In this document: positions 36,044-45,672 of the stretch, piece by piece
How the letters are laid out: the number at the start of each line of letters is the position of its first letter
Numbering within the stretch: position 1 is the stretch's first letter
Assembly (NCBI RefSeq): GCF_030064165.1
Contig: NZ_CP125947.1
Coordinates: forward strand, 1,178,001-1,242,000
DNA from: Comamonas resistens
GTDB lineage: Bacteria; Pseudomonadota; Gammaproteobacteria; Burkholderiales; Burkholderiaceae_C
Direction of reading: 5' to 3'
DNA: 64,000 nt
Notes under the pieces: generated by a model
Databases searched by the model: none
What the model was told of the DNA's origin: nothing
Seen by the model: only the letters and a program-made list of their open reading frames with translations
Translations under genes and position numbers: made by a program

Positions 36044-36697
36044 TTATTCCGGTTGGGTTGGTGGTTGGGCTGAGCCGATGCCGTTCTGTTCCAGCACATC
36101 GGCCACCAGCTCCAGCCGCAGCAGCGGACTGTCCAGGGTCATCAGCTGTTGCTTGACGCTGACAGGCAGTGGCAGCATCTCGGCCCAGCGATTGGCGACC
36201 CAGCCGCAATCGTTGAGCTGCGAGGGTGTGGGCAGGTAGCGGTGGTCGATGTCCTGGCCGTGCATATTCATCAGCACCTGAAACAGCGCGTGTGCCATGT
36301 TCAGCAGATGGGGCGGGATGGGCATGGCCGTATCGGCGTCTTGCATGTTCACATCGGCCACCCACAGGCCGTGCGGAAGCTGCCAGCTGTTCTGGATATG
36401 AAAGCGCTGCATGCCCAGGCACTGCAGATGCAACAGGCCCGCTTGCAAGGGCTCCAGCGCTTCAATGCGGGCCAGCACGCCTTCGGCAAACAGCTGCTCG
36501 GGCTGGGCGCCGGCCTTGCGGACTTCGTGGCCGCTTTGCAGTGCGACGACACCGAATGGCGCACCCGTGCTCTGGCATTTGCGCACCATATCGAGGTAGC
36601 GTACCTCGAACACGCGCAGGCTCAGGTGCCCGCCGGGAAACAGGACTGTGCCCAGCGGGAACAGGGGCAGCGAATGCAGACTTGAGGTTTCAGCCAT
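36044..36697 (-). CDS. LON N-terminal (substrate-binding) domain protein
   Basis: This 217-residue protein consists of the Lon N-domain only, with no AAA or protease part. Seen: LPLFPLGTVLFPGGHLSLRVFEVRYLDMV, the usual family start, then GVLARIEALEPLQAGLLHLQCLG and a helical C-terminal half ending VADVLEQNGIG. In full Lon this domain binds substrates; stand-alone versions are common but uncharacterised. Two tandem palindromic repeats lie directly upstream of its start. Confidence 0.85.
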   Translation of the reverse strand: MAETSSLHSLPLFPLGTVLFPGGHLSLRVFEVRYLDMVRKCQSTGAPFGVVALQSGHEVRKAGAQPEQLFAEGVLARIEALEPLQAGLLHLQCLGMQRFHIQNSWQLPHGLWVADVNMQDADTAMPIPPHLLNMAHALFQVLMNMHGQDIDHRYLPTPSQLNDCGWVANRWAEMLPLPVSVKQQLMTLDSPLLRLELVADVLEQNGIGSAQPPTQPE

Positions 36698-36724
36698 GGT
36701 GCCCGGCTATCATCCCACGAATAC

Positions 36725-36800
36725 GACTTACGCAAATGAGGTTCAGGCCAGACGGTTGTCCTATGGGAATGCCTTTGGTGCATCCTTGTTTGCGTAAGTC
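36725..36800. repeat. Copy D of the GACTTACGCAAA palindromic repeat
   Basis: Ends GACTTACGCAAA and TTTGCGTAAGTC are perfect 12-bp inverted repeats. The interior includes GGTTCAGGC, GGTTGTCCTATGG and TTGGTGCATCCTTG. It is followed 11 bp later by a near-identical copy E. Confidence 0.9.
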
Positions 36801-36811
36801 CTAACGAATAC

Positions 36812-36887
36812 GACTTACGCAAATCAGGTTCAGGCAAGGCGGTTGTCCTATGGAAATGTCTTTGGTGCATCCTTGTTTGCGTAAGTC
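36812..36887. repeat. Copy E of the GACTTACGCAAA palindromic repeat
   Basis: It has the same 76-bp length and order as copy D at an 87-bp offset with only a handful of substitutions, including the flank ACGAATACGACTT. This is a direct tandem duplication between the LON-domain gene and yggT. Confidence 0.9.
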
Positions 36888-36932
36888 CTAACGAGAATAG
36901 GCAATTCGCCTGCCATCTAATGGACCGAGCCC

Positions 36933-37496
36933 ATGCTGTTTGAAATTGTTGTATTCCTGCTGGATATTGTTGTTGGCCTGATCAGCGGCGCCTGCCTGCT
37001 GCGCATGTATATGCAGGCCCAGCGCGTGCCGTTTGGCAATCCCGTGGGGCAACTGGTTTTTGCGCTCAGCGATTGGATTGTTCTGCCGCTGCGCAAGGTC
37101 GTCGCAGGCAAGGGGCGCTGGGATATGAGCTGTCTGCTGGCTGCATTTGCGCTGCAACTGGTGGAGATGCTGCTGCTGTGGTTGCTCCAGGGAGCCAACA
37201 GCATGGTGCTGGCGCTGCCCTGGCTGGCGGTTTGCGGGCTGGTCAAGGTCGCGCTGTCCGGGCTGATGGGTATTTTGCTGATCTATGCCATCTTGTCCTG
37301 GGTGCAGCCCTATTCACCGATTTATGGCGTGCTGCAGCGCCTGGCCGAGCCGGTAGTGGCACCTGTTCGCAAGCGTGTGCCCCTGATCGGCAACGTGGAC
37401 TTTTCCGCCTTGATCGCGTTGATCGCGCTGCAGGTGTTGCTGATGGTGCTCAACTATGTGCAGGCTGGCGGCTTGCGCTTTCTGGCAGGCATGTAA
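36933..37496 (+). CDS. YggT family integral membrane protein
   Basis: This 187-residue protein is built of two YggT repeats, each with a membrane helix pair. Seen: VGLISGACLLRMYMQAQRVPFGNPVGQLVFALSDWIVLPLRKVV in the first half and ILLIYAILSWVQPYSPIYGVLQRLAEPVVAPVRKRVP in the second. The (F/Y)xNPxxQ/P...P(I/V)LxPxRK pattern is the family hallmark. YggT proteins have been tied to osmotic tolerance and membrane organisation; the function is not firm. It is convergent with accD. Confidence 0.9.
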   Translation: MLFEIVVFLLDIVVGLISGACLLRMYMQAQRVPFGNPVGQLVFALSDWIVLPLRKVVAGKGRWDMSCLLAAFALQLVEMLLLWLLQGANSMVLALPWLAVCGLVKVALSGLMGILLIYAILSWVQPYSPIYGVLQRLAEPVVAPVRKRVPLIGNVDFSALIALIALQVLLMVLNYVQAGGLRFLAGM

Positions 37497-37501
37497 GGTG
37501 G

Positions 37502-37520
37502 AACCGCTTCCGAGCGGTTT
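37502..37520 (+). terminator. Weak hairpin after yggT
   Basis: AACCGCT and AGCGGTT pair around TCCG, followed by only TT. It is probably subsidiary to the stronger hairpin at 37542-37582. Confidence 0.4.
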
Positions 37521-37541
37521 GTGATGTGGCCGTGCAATGAA

Positions 37542-37582
37542 AAAAGCGGCTGACGTAGATTTAATCTACGTCAGCCGCTTTG
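37542..37582. terminator. Bidirectional terminator between yggT and accD
   Basis: AAAGCGGCTGACGTAGAT and ATCTACGTCAGCCGCTTT form a perfect 18-bp stem with a 3-base loop and A/T-rich flanks. It serves both convergent genes. Confidence 0.9.
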
Positions 37583-37601
37583 CTTTTGATAGCGTCTGGA
37601 T

Positions 37602-38477
37602 TTATTCCACGGCGTCGGCAGGCAGGCGTTGCAACATGGCCAGCGAGCTGGAGATGCGGTCGCGCAGTTCGCGGCGGTCCACGATCATGTCCACGGCCCC
37701 CTTTTCCTGCAGGAATTCGGCGCGCTGGAAGCCTTCGGGCAGCTTGACGCGCACGGTGGTTTCGATCACGCGGGGGCCGGCAAAACCGATCAGGGCCTTG
37801 GGCTCGGCCATCACGATGTCACCGACAAATGCGAAACCGGCAGACACGCCGCCCATGGTGGGGTCGGTCAGCACCGAGATATAGGGCAAGCCTTTCTTGG
37901 CCAGGCGGGTCAGCGCGGCATTGGTCTTGGCCATTTGCATCAGCGACAGCAGGCCTTCCTGCATGCGCGCACCGCCGGTGGCGGTAAAGCAGATGAAGGG
38001 GACTTTTTGCTCGATCGCTGTTTCCACGCCACGCACAAAGCGCTCGCCGACCACGGAGCCCATGGAGCCGCCCATGAAGTCAAACTCGAAGCAGGCCACG
38101 ACCACATTGATGCTCTTGACGGAGCCACCCATGACAACCAGTGCATCGGTCTCGCCGGTGTTTTCCAGCGCTTCGGCCAGACGCTCGGGGTACTTGCGGC
38201 TGTCCTTGAATTTGAGGGGGTCGACGGGAATGACTTCCTGGCCGATTTCATAGCGGCCCTCGGCATCGAGAAAATGGTTCAGGCGCGCGCGTGAACCGAT
38301 GCGGTGATGGTGGCCGCAGGTCGGGCAGACGTTCTGGTTCTTTTCCAGATCGGTCTTGTACAGAACGGTTTCGCAGCTGGGGCATTTGATCCACAGACCT
38401 TCGGGAATCTGCTGGTGGCGTTCCGTCGGGTTGGTCTGCTGGATTTTTGCAGGCAGAAGTTTTTCAAGCCAAGACAT
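37602..38477 (-). CDS. accD: Acetyl-CoA carboxylase carboxyltransferase subunit beta
   Basis: AccD pairs with AccA to form malonyl-CoA, the substrate of FabD. This 291-residue protein has a Cys4 zinc ribbon at Cys32, Cys35, Cys51 and Cys54 (CPSC and CPTC), then the crotonase-like core with [23 protein letters not shown] and [14 protein letters not shown] 38477 (MSWLEKLLP) is the family start; an upstream frame extension is rejected. It ends the trp-acc block; in many proteobacteria folC follows, but here a convergent yggT does. Confidence 0.96.
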   Translation of the reverse strand: MSWLEKLLPAKIQQTNPTERHQQIPEGLWIKCPSCETVLYKTDLEKNQNVCPTCGHHHRIGSRARLNHFLDAEGRYEIGQEVIPVDPLKFKDSRKYPERLAEALENTGETDALVVMGGSVKSINVVVACFEFDFMGGSMGSVVGERFVRGVETAIEQKVPFICFTATGGARMQEGLLSLMQMAKTNAALTRLAKKGLPYISVLTDPTMGGVSAGFAFVGDIVMAEPKALIGFAGPRVIETTVRVKLPEGFQRAEFLQEKGAVDMIVDRRELRDRISSSLAMLQRLPADAVE

Positions 38478-38603
38478 GGTTATTTCCTTTTCAGTTTCCA
38501 CTGCACTGCGCGCCACCCGCAACCCATGAGAGCGGCGCGGCGCAGGCACTGGCGCAATCCCGGTCAGGGACGGCGAGCAAGGGCCGCCCCGCTGCGAGGC
38601 TAT

Positions 38604-38646
38604 CGTCCCCCTACAAGGGGGAAGCGGCAAAGCCGCTCAGGGGGTG
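38604..38646. repeat. CCCCC/GGGGG intergenic repeat, copy 2
   Basis: CGTCCCCCTACAAGGGGGAAG is followed by GCGGCAAAGCCGCTCAGGGGG. Nested dyads lie in the 187-bp gap between accD and trpA. The plan is the same as at 30074-30115. Confidence 0.6.
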
Positions 38647-38664
38647 GCTGATTTCAGGGCTGCA

Positions 38665-39474
38665 TTATGCGTCGAGAGCCTTTCGCACGCCGCGCAGAAA
38701 GTCTATTGCCAGGGGCACGATTTTCTCATGCGGCTGGTTGTCGAGCAGATCGATGATGCGGCTGCCGATGATGACGGCGTCCGAGACGCGGCCCACGGCC
38801 TGCGCTGTCTGGGCATCGCGGATGCCGAAGCCCACGCCCACGGGAATGCTGACATGCTGGCGAATGCGGGGCAGCATGGCCTCCACGGCCGAGGTGTCCA
38901 CCGCTGCCGTGCCTGTGACGCCCTTGAGCGAGACATAGTAGACATAGCCGCTGGCCACGCGCGCGACCTGCTGCATGCGCTCGTCGGTGCTGGTGGGGGC
39001 CAGCAGAAAGATCAGGTCCATGTCGCGCTCGCGCAGCTTGGCGGCGAACTCTTCACATTCCTCGGGCGGATAGTCCACGATGAGAATACCGTCCACGCCG
39101 GATTCTGCCGCGTGATTGACGAAGGCGTCTTCACCGTGGATCTGGTCGTAGCGCTCTACGGGGTTAGCGTAGCCCATGAGTACCACGGGGGTGGTGCTAT
39201 CTTTTTTTCGGAACTCGGCCACATAGGCCAGCACCTGCTTGAGGCCCACGCCGTTGGCAATGGCCTTGTCGCCGGCGCGCTGGATGGTGGGACCGTCGGC
39301 CATGGGGTCGGAGAAGGGGACGCCCAGTTCGATCACATCGGCGCCGGCCTCCACCATGCCGTGCATGAGCGAGGGCGTGATGGCCGCAAAGGGAAAGCCT
39401 GCCGTGATGTAGGGAATCAGCGCCTTGCGGCCTTCTTCCTTGAGCTTGCTGAAGGTGTCAGAAATTCGGCTCAT
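38665..39474 (-). CDS. trpA: Tryptophan synthase alpha subunit
   Basis: This 269-residue TIM barrel cleaves indole-3-glycerol phosphate to indole. Catalytic Glu (near residue 50, [20 protein letters not shown]) and Asp (near residue 61) are present, as is the phosphate loop [12 protein letters not shown]. Its ATG overlaps the trpB stop by one base (TAATG). Indole is channelled to TrpB. Confidence 0.97.
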   Translation of the reverse strand: MSRISDTFSKLKEEGRKALIPYITAGFPFAAITPSLMHGMVEAGADVIELGVPFSDPMADGPTIQRAGDKAIANGVGLKQVLAYVAEFRKKDSTTPVVLMGYANPVERYDQIHGEDAFVNHAAESGVDGILIVDYPPEECEEFAAKLRERDMDLIFLLAPTSTDERMQQVARVASGYVYYVSLKGVTGTAAVDTSAVEAMLPRIRQHVSIPVGVGFGIRDAQTAQAVGRVSDAVIIGSRIIDLLDNQPHEKIVPLAIDFLRGVRKALDA

Positions 39475-40778
39475 TATTTGTTGCCTCCCGTGGTGGGCGC
39501 ATGGGGCGCGGCTTTGGCGGCCTCCAGGCTGTGCGCGCCCTTGACGGTCAGGCCGCGCATGGAGGGGCGGTCAAAATATTCGGCACCCGACAGATCGGCC
39601 ACGGTGCCTATGTCCTTGTCGCCACGGCCCGAGAGGCTGACGAGAATCGACTGGTCGGGGCGCATGGTCTTGGCCAGCTTCATGGCATAAGCCACGGCAT
39701 GGCTGGATTCCAGCGCGGGAATGATGCCCTCGGCGCGGCACAGATAGTGGAAGGCATCCAGGGCTTCGGTATCGGTGATGCCCACGTACTGGGCACGACC
39801 GATTTCCTGCAGCCAGGCATGTTCCGGACCCACGCCCGGATAGTCCAGGCCGGCGCTGACCGAATGGGTCTCGGTGATCTGGCCGTTCTCATCCTGCAGG
39901 ATGAAGGTGCGGTTGCCGTGCAGCACGCCCGAGCTGCCTTTTTGCAGCGATGCAGAGTGCTTGCCGGACTCCAGGCCTTCACCCGCAGCTTCCACGCCGA
40001 TCAGCCGGGTGTTCTCGTAGGGGATATAGGGGTAGAAGATGCCCATGGCATTGCTGCCGCCGCCCACACAGGCCACAACGGCGTCGGGCTGCTTTTCGGG
40101 GCCGAGGAATTCGGGCATCTGGGTCAGGCATTCGTCGCCGATGACCTTCTGGAAGTCGCGCACCATCATGGGGTAGGGGTGGGGGCCGGCCACGGTACCG
40201 ATGATGTAGAAGGTGTTGTCCACGTTGGCCACCCAGTCGCGCATGGCTTCGTTGAGCGCATCCTTGAGGGTCTTGGAGCCGGACTCCACGGGCACCACGG
40301 TGGCGCCCAGCAGCTTCATGCGGTAGACGTTGGGGCTTTGGCGTTTCACGTCCTCGGCACCCATGTAGATGATGCATTCCAGACCGTAGCGCGCGCAGAT
40401 GGTGGCCGTGGCCACGCCATGCTGGCCAGCGCCGGTTTCGGCAATGATGCGCGGCTTGCCCATGCGCTTGGCGAGCATGGCCTGGCCGATCACATTGTTG
40501 ATCTTGTGGGCACCCGTGTGGTTGAGGTCTTCGCGCTTGAGGTAGATCTGCGCACCGCCCATTTCACGCGACATGCGGTCTGCGTGATAGACAGGGGAAG
40601 GGCGGCCTACATAGTGGGCCAGCTCGGACTGGAATTCCTTGATGAACTCGGGATCGTTCTGGTGTCTGGCATAGGCGTCGCGCAGCTCGGCCAGCGCGTG
40701 GGTCAGGGTTTCGCTGGCGAAGCTGCCACCGTAGCGGCCGAAGTGGCCGAGGGCGTCAGGGTATTGGTATTCAAACAT
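39474..40778 (-). CDS. trpB: Tryptophan synthase beta subunit
   Basis: This 434-residue PLP enzyme condenses indole with serine. The Schiff-base Lys92 lies in [17 protein letters not shown] is the phosphate-binding loop. The N-terminal [13 protein letters not shown] fits the normal TrpB start. The C-terminus carries roughly 25 residues beyond the usual core, ending [10 protein letters not shown]. The start lies 76 bp inside the 3' end of trpF in another frame. Confidence 0.97.
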   Translation of the reverse strand: MFEYQYPDALGHFGRYGGSFASETLTHALAELRDAYARHQNDPEFIKEFQSELAHYVGRPSPVYHADRMSREMGGAQIYLKREDLNHTGAHKINNVIGQAMLAKRMGKPRIIAETGAGQHGVATATICARYGLECIIYMGAEDVKRQSPNVYRMKLLGATVVPVESGSKTLKDALNEAMRDWVANVDNTFYIIGTVAGPHPYPMMVRDFQKVIGDECLTQMPEFLGPEKQPDAVVACVGGGSNAMGIFYPYIPYENTRLIGVEAAGEGLESGKHSASLQKGSSGVLHGNRTFILQDENGQITETHSVSAGLDYPGVGPEHAWLQEIGRAQYVGITDTEALDAFHYLCRAEGIIPALESSHAVAYAMKLAKTMRPDQSILVSLSGRGDKDIGTVADLSGAEYFDRPSMRGLTVKGAHSLEAAKAAPHAPTTGGNK

Positions 40779-41488
40779 GAGCTTGTCTGCAAATAAGAGG
40801 CATCAGCTGCACGGACGGCAGCAATGAAGCGGTGAATCTTGTGGGCATCCTTGATGCCTTTGAGGGGCTTGCCATCGGGGCCGTCGGCCTCGACTCCGGA
40901 GCTCACATCAACGGCCAGTGAGAGCCCGCGAGGGCGCACTTGCAAGATGCCATCGGTCACGTTTGCAGGCGTGAGTCCACCAGACAAAACGAGGTGAGAG
41001 GCGACGCTTGTTGGCAGAAGTGACCAATTGAATGCTTTCCCGCCACCGCCATAGCCGTCGACATGGGCGTCGAGCAATATGGCCTGGGCCTTTGAATAAC
41101 GTTGTGCATATTCTACGAGGTCGAACCGGATCGCATCATCCCCAAGGGGTATGCGCGCTGCTCGCATCCAGGGTTGTACGCCCCGGGTTGCGGCCTCGCA
41201 GTCCTCGGGCGACTCGTCACCATGAAATTGCACGCAAGCGTTTGGTATACGTGCGCAAGCAGCTATGACATTGTTAGCGCTTTCGTTGACGAACAGCAGA
41301 ACAGGCGTGACAAAAGGCGGCAGGCGCCCGGCCAGCTGCGCCGCGCGTTCCAGCGTGACGGCACGCGGGCTTTGGGCATAGAGCACAAAGCCGATAGCGT
41401 CGGCTCCGGCCTGGACGGCGGCATCGACGTCCTGCTCGCGTGTCAGGCCGCAGATCTTGATGCGGGTACGGGGGGCAATGAAAGACAT
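40703..41488 (-). CDS. trpF: Phosphoribosylanthranilate isomerase
   Basis: TrpF converts N-(5-phosphoribosyl)anthranilate to CdRP in tryptophan synthesis. This 261-residue protein starts at ATG 41488 and shows [25 protein letters not shown], with catalytic Cys in CGLT, and later [29 protein letters not shown] and AVDVSSGVE. About 35 residues follow the usual end (FIAAVRAAD), a Ser/Thr/Ala-rich tail. That tail is encoded across the first 76 bp of trpB in a different frame. Starts upstream of 41488 would lie in truA and are rejected. Confidence 0.94.
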   Translation of the reverse strand: MSFIAPRTRIKICGLTREQDVDAAVQAGADAIGFVLYAQSPRAVTLERAAQLAGRLPPFVTPVLLFVNESANNVIAACARIPNACVQFHGDESPEDCEAATRGVQPWMRAARIPLGDDAIRFDLVEYAQRYSKAQAILLDAHVDGYGGGGKAFNWSLLPTSVASHLVLSGGLTPANVTDGILQVRPRGLSLAVDVSSGVEADGPDGKPLKGIKDAHKIHRFIAAVRAADASYLQTSSCLNTNTLTPSATSAATVAASPAKP

Positions 41489-41511
41489 GACAGGCTTGTG
41501 GCGGCGGCAGC

Positions 41512-42342
41512 TCAAGGCAGCCAGGCAAATGGAGGCGTATCGCCAGGCAGCCCCCAGCGTGCGTCGTAGATGGGGCCGAGGAAGTACAGCCCGTCGGGGG
41601 AGAAGGTGGGCGCGGCCACTTCGCGTGAGCGTGCATCCAGCACCTGTTGCATCCACTCTACCGGCTTGGAGCCCTGGCCCACGTAAATCAGGCAACCCAT
41701 GATGTTACGAATCATGTGGTGCAAGAAGGCGCTGCCTTCGAACTCAAAACGCCAGTAGCCACATTCCATCTGCCCATCTCGCATGGGAGCCTGGCCCGCA
41801 GGGCGGTAGTGGATATCGATGCGGTGAAGGGTCTTTACCGGGCTCTTGGCTTGGCAGCCTGCGGCGCGAAAGGACGAGAAATCATGCTCGCCCAGCAGCA
41901 GATCGGCGGCAGCGCGCATGCGCTGTGCATCCAGAGGCTGGAACACCCAGCCGACCCGGCCATGGTCCACGCTGGGGCGCACGGGGGATTGCAGCAGCAC
42001 ATAGGCATAGCGGCGGGCGGTGGCGCAGGCGCGGGAGTGAAAGCCATCCAGGCCATCCGGTACTTCGGCCGCCCATTGCACGGCGATGTCTTTGGGAAGA
42101 AAGGTGTTGGTGCCGCGCACCCAGGAGTTGGGCACCCGCTGCAATTCGGTGTCGAAATGCACGACCTGCATCAGCCCGTGAACACCGGAGTCGGTGCGGC
42201 CGGCGCAGATTGTGGACACCTCTTGAGCAGCAAAGCGGCCCAGGGCCGCTTCGAGTTTGTCTTGTACGGTGTTGCCATCGGGCTGGCTTTGCCAGCCGCG
42301 ATAGGCCTGACCGTTGTAGCTGACACCAAGAGCTATGCGCAT
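41512..42342 (-). CDS. truA: tRNA pseudouridine(38-40) synthase TruA
   Basis: In this 276-residue enzyme the catalytic Asp51 sits in CAGRTDSGVHG. The N-terminus reads MRIALGVSYNGQAYRGWQSQ and the C-terminal region HHMIRNIMGCLIYVGQG is conserved. It isomerises uridines in the tRNA anticodon arm. It lies between fimV (37 bp) and trpF (23 bp) on the same strand, the conserved fimV-truA-trpF order of beta- and gammaproteobacteria. Confidence 0.96.
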   Translation of the reverse strand: MRIALGVSYNGQAYRGWQSQPDGNTVQDKLEAALGRFAAQEVSTICAGRTDSGVHGLMQVVHFDTELQRVPNSWVRGTNTFLPKDIAVQWAAEVPDGLDGFHSRACATARRYAYVLLQSPVRPSVDHGRVGWVFQPLDAQRMRAAADLLLGEHDFSSFRAAGCQAKSPVKTLHRIDIHYRPAGQAPMRDGQMECGYWRFEFEGSAFLHHMIRNIMGCLIYVGQGSKPVEWMQQVLDARSREVAAPTFSPDGLYFLGPIYDARWGLPGDTPPFAWLP

Positions 42343-42379
42343 GGCATGGCCCCTGGCGCGGATTTTTCACGCATCAAAT

Positions 42380-45304
42380 TCAACCAATCTGAGAGAGCAA
42401 GGCTTGAGCCTTGGCCTTGAGATCGCCATGGGCTTCGGCGATCACTTCTTCGATGAGTGTACGCGCTCCGTCGCTGTCGCCAATGGCGTTGAACTCTTCG
42501 GCCAAAGCCAGCTTGGTGGCCATGGGGTCTTCCGGCATGGAGGGGGTGGCCGCGGCAGGAGCCATGGCAGCTTCTGGCGAGGTTCCCAGATCCAGCGACA
42601 GACCGCTGAGGTCGAACACAGGCTCCGGCTCAGCCTGAGAAGCAGCATTGGCATGGCTGTTGCCTGCATCCGCATCGACAGGCAACTCCAGTGTTACGTC
42701 GTCACCGGCCAGCGACAGTTCCGAATCCGCAGGGGAGGCTTCGACCTTTGCCTGTGGCGGGGCGAAGCTATCCAGGTCGAACTCGAGCGCATTGAATGTG
42801 TCGGCAGGCGATGGGGTGGCTGCGGGCTCGGCGACTGCCGGTGCCTGCGCGGCAGGCAGGCTGAAGGAGGAGGCCAGATCGTCCAGGTCCAGATTCAGGC
42901 TGTTGTCCGCCGCGGGAGCGGGGACCGGTGCGTCCCACTGTGCCAGCGAAGCGAAGTCTTGCTCGCTGGGCTGAGGAGCCATGACGTCGGGCAGAGGCTG
43001 CGCGACAGGAATCTGGGCATCGGCAAGGCCCGTGGGCAGATCCAGATCCAGGCCGAAGTCCATATTCGTGGGCACGGTGGGAGGGCCTTCGTGATCTTGT
43101 GCTGGAGTCGGCTCCTTGGGTGCCTGATTGACCGAAGCCAGGGCATCGCCGAATGCCATGCCGCCAGCGACGGCAACAGCAGGAGCCCCCCCCACCGTGT
43201 TCTGGCCCATCAGGCCTTGAGAAGCAGAGGCGCTGGCTGCAGCCTGGCCGCCGGGTTGGTACAGGGCGTTGTCGGGATCCAGAGTCCGACCCTGATCGGC
43301 CACGCGCTGCCATTCGGAGCCCTTGCCCTGGGTCAGGTTGTAGAGATTGCCTGCGACAGCGGCATAGGCAATCCGGTCGTTGCGCTTGGCATAGATTTCC
43401 GCCAGCTTCTGGTGTAGAACCAGACGGTTGGGGTCGGTGCGCAGGGCTTCCTTGAGGATTTCCTCGGCTTGCAGATCACGGCCATAGGCCAGATAGACGT
43501 CGGCTTCGGCCAGGGGGTCCACATCACCGGCGTCCAGCTGGCTGGGCGAGTACTGCATGGATTGGCCCGACATCTGGCTGCTGCTTGTGGTGGTGTCCAC
43601 GCGCTGGCCGCCGCTGGCGCCAAAGAAGGAGTCGGCTGCCAGTTGGCTGTCGCCCAGAGAGCTGTCGGCACTGGCTGCTGCAGCAGCCTTGCGGCGCTGG
43701 GCCACCCGGTAGCCGCCATAACCGAGCAGCAGAGCCAGTATGGCTGCGCCCGCCAGCGGAATGGTGGGGTCATCCATCAGGCCGTCTATGAAGCTGGGCT
43801 CGGGCGGTGGCTCCACGGGGATCGGGGCCGGCTTGGGCGCAGGTGCTGGCGCAGGGGTTGCGGGGGGCGCTTCTGCAGAGGGGGCATCTGTGGTTGGCGC
43901 AGCGGAGTCCGGCGCGCTGCCTGCCTCTGCTGCAGCTGCGGCTGCTGGTTCAGCTGGCTTGGCGGTTTCGGCAGGCTGTGCACCTGCTTCAGGCGCGGGT
44001 ACAGAAGCCGCAGGAGTTGCAGCGGCGGGAGCAGGAGTGGCTGCCGCATTATTGGCTGCGGTTGCCAGTGGAACGTTTACCCCTGGCGTTGTTACCGGAG
44101 CTGCTGCGCTGGCTGCTGGTGCTGCGGCACCGCCGGCCGGTTGTGTGGCAGCGGCGATCTGGCTGAGCTCGGCCATGTTGCGCTTGAGCTCGTCGGTGCG
44201 GGCAGACTGATCCGAGGCCTGCTTTTGCTGTGCCAGCTTTTCATCGGCGGCCACGCCCTTGACCGAGCCCTTGGAGAGGGTCAGCTTGTCAGGCGCTGCC
44301 GTGTTGGGCTTGCTGTCTTCCACATGGGCCTGAACCTGACCCGACGCACTGCGCGTGGCTGCAGCAACAGGGGCAACCGGTGCGATGCCGGCCAACTGGC
44401 GACGGAACTCGTTGAAGTCGCGCGATTGAGCGGCCATGATCTGGCGCGCTTCCTTGTTGGAGGTCGCTTGTGCAGTGGCTGCATCGGGCAGTTGAATCAC
44501 GGCGCCGCTGCGCATGCGATTGATGTTGCCGTTGACAAAGGCCTGGGGGTTGCTGCGCAGCATGGCGACCAGCATCTGATCCAGCGACACGCCAGCGGGC
44601 TTGTTGGCGGATGCAATGCGGCCGGCGGTATCGCCTGTCTTGACGCGAACCGTGTCTGCCTCGTTGCCTTGGGCTTGAGCGGCAGCAGCCTGGCCCTTGT
44701 TCCTAGAGGTGCGGGCGGTCTTGGTTGAACCTTCATCCAGATCGCGGTCGTTGCGCAAATCGCGACCTTGCGCGGCGGTCACGGCCGGTGCTGCGGTGGC
44801 CTGGGCAGGGCGCTCGACGACCGCTGGGCGGGCAGGGCGAGGCTGCGTCTCCGCAGGAACCTGGGCTGCAGTCACAGGGGCGGGGGTCGACCGGCGGGAT
44901 GCAGGAGGATCGAGCAGCAGGGTGTAGTTGCGCTGAATCTTGCCGGACGCCCAGTTGGCGTCGATCACCAGATCCACAAACGGGTCGTTCACAGGCTGGA
45001 AGCTGCTCAGCTGCAGTACCGCTGAACCGTTGGCACGCTTTTGGACCTTGACGCGCACGGAGTTGGCCGTGCTGGTGTATTCCATGCCTTGAGCGCGGAA
45101 GGTGGCTGCGGGCGCGATGGCTGCTTGCAGGCTTTCGGCCTCGGCAGCGCTCAGTTGGGGAATTTCAACTTCTGCACGCAGTGGCTCTCCCAGCGCCGAC
45201 TGAACGGTGATGCGGCCCAGTGCCAGGGCCCAAGCATCGGTGGCCGTAAGGCTGGACAGAGCGAGGGAGGCAGCGGCTAGCGCAGAGAGTTTCCAGCGTT
45301 GCAT
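42380..45304 (-). CDS. fimV: FimV/HubP-like polar scaffold protein
   Basis: In this 974-residue protein a signal peptide (about 1-27) and the conserved FimV N-domain (LGRITVQSALGEPLRAEVEIP, to about residue 130) are periplasmic. A LysM peptidoglycan-binding motif (about 215-275, KTGDTAGRIASANKP) follows. A Pro/Ala-rich linker, one membrane helix (about 525-545) and an acidic cytoplasmic region with a TPR-like segment (about 600-680) lead to the C-terminal FimV motif (MATKLALAEEFNAIGD). Homologues organise type IV pili and the cell pole. It follows asd, as in Pseudomonas. Confidence 0.93.
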   Translation of the reverse strand: MQRWKLSALAAASLALSSLTATDAWALALGRITVQSALGEPLRAEVEIPQLSAAEAESLQAAIAPAATFRAQGMEYTSTANSVRVKVQKRANGSAVLQLSSFQPVNDPFVDLVIDANWASGKIQRNYTLLLDPPASRRSTPAPVTAAQVPAETQPRPARPAVVERPAQATAAPAVTAAQGRDLRNDRDLDEGSTKTARTSRNKGQAAAAQAQGNEADTVRVKTGDTAGRIASANKPAGVSLDQMLVAMLRSNPQAFVNGNINRMRSGAVIQLPDAATAQATSNKEARQIMAAQSRDFNEFRRQLAGIAPVAPVAAATRSASGQVQAHVEDSKPNTAAPDKLTLSKGSVKGVAADEKLAQQKQASDQSARTDELKRNMAELSQIAAATQPAGGAAAPAASAAAPVTTPGVNVPLATAANNAAATPAPAAATPAASVPAPEAGAQPAETAKPAEPAAAAAAEAGSAPDSAAPTTDAPSAEAPPATPAPAPAPKPAPIPVEPPPEPSFIDGLMDDPTIPLAGAAILALLLGYGGYRVAQRRKAAAAASADSSLGDSQLAADSFFGASGGQRVDTTTSSSQMSGQSMQYSPSQLDAGDVDPLAEADVYLAYGRDLQAEEILKEALRTDPNRLVLHQKLAEIYAKRNDRIAYAAVAGNLYNLTQGKGSEWQRVADQGRTLDPDNALYQPGGQAAASASASQGLMGQNTVGGAPAVAVAGGMAFGDALASVNQAPKEPTPAQDHEGPPTVPTNMDFGLDLDLPTGLADAQIPVAQPLPDVMAPQPSEQDFASLAQWDAPVPAPAADNSLNLDLDDLASSFSLPAAQAPAVAEPAATPSPADTFNALEFDLDSFAPPQAKVEASPADSELSLAGDDVTLELPVDADAGNSHANAASQAEPEPVFDLSGLSLDLGTSPEAAMAPAAATPSMPEDPMATKLALAEEFNAIGDSDGARTLIEEVIAEAHGDLKAKAQALLSQIG

Positions 45305-45672
45305 AAGGCATCAAACTTGGTTTTTGCATCCAGCCCGCTCTATTGTTTTTTTAGCGAGATCCAAGGGTGGATGCGTCAGTCAATGAAATTTCCGACGGTC
45401 AGCGAAGTGTTTCTTGGCCCGTAGGACACAGTTTGCATTGTCAACGACGCTATTGCATTGTGAGCAATTGCGTCTTTGTCAAGGCGAAGTAATGTTGTCG
45501 ATTGGCAACGAGATGCCTGCGAATATAGCGCCAGCCTGGCAGGCTGACTCGGTGAAACAAGCGGGTGATTGTGACCCAAGCCTGGTCTTGGACATGAAAA
45601 AGCGCCATCCGCGACGAGCGTGGTATGGCGCTTTTTGCGCTGGCTCAAGCCAGCAAGAGGTGCTTAGCGAGC
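45305..45672. other. 368-bp gap between fimV and asd
   Basis: The asd terminator (45597-45636) lies at its right. The left 290 bp would carry the fimV promoter; on the minus strand two TTGACA hexamers are visible (complement of TGTCAA at 45438 and near 45477), but neither has a convincing -10 at standard spacing. Confidence 0.6.
45597..45636 (-). terminator. Intrinsic terminator after asd
   Basis: AAAAAGCGCCAT and ATGGCGCTTTTT form a 12-bp inverted repeat with a 16-base loop. It is symmetrical, but only asd on the minus strand approaches it. Confidence 0.88.
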
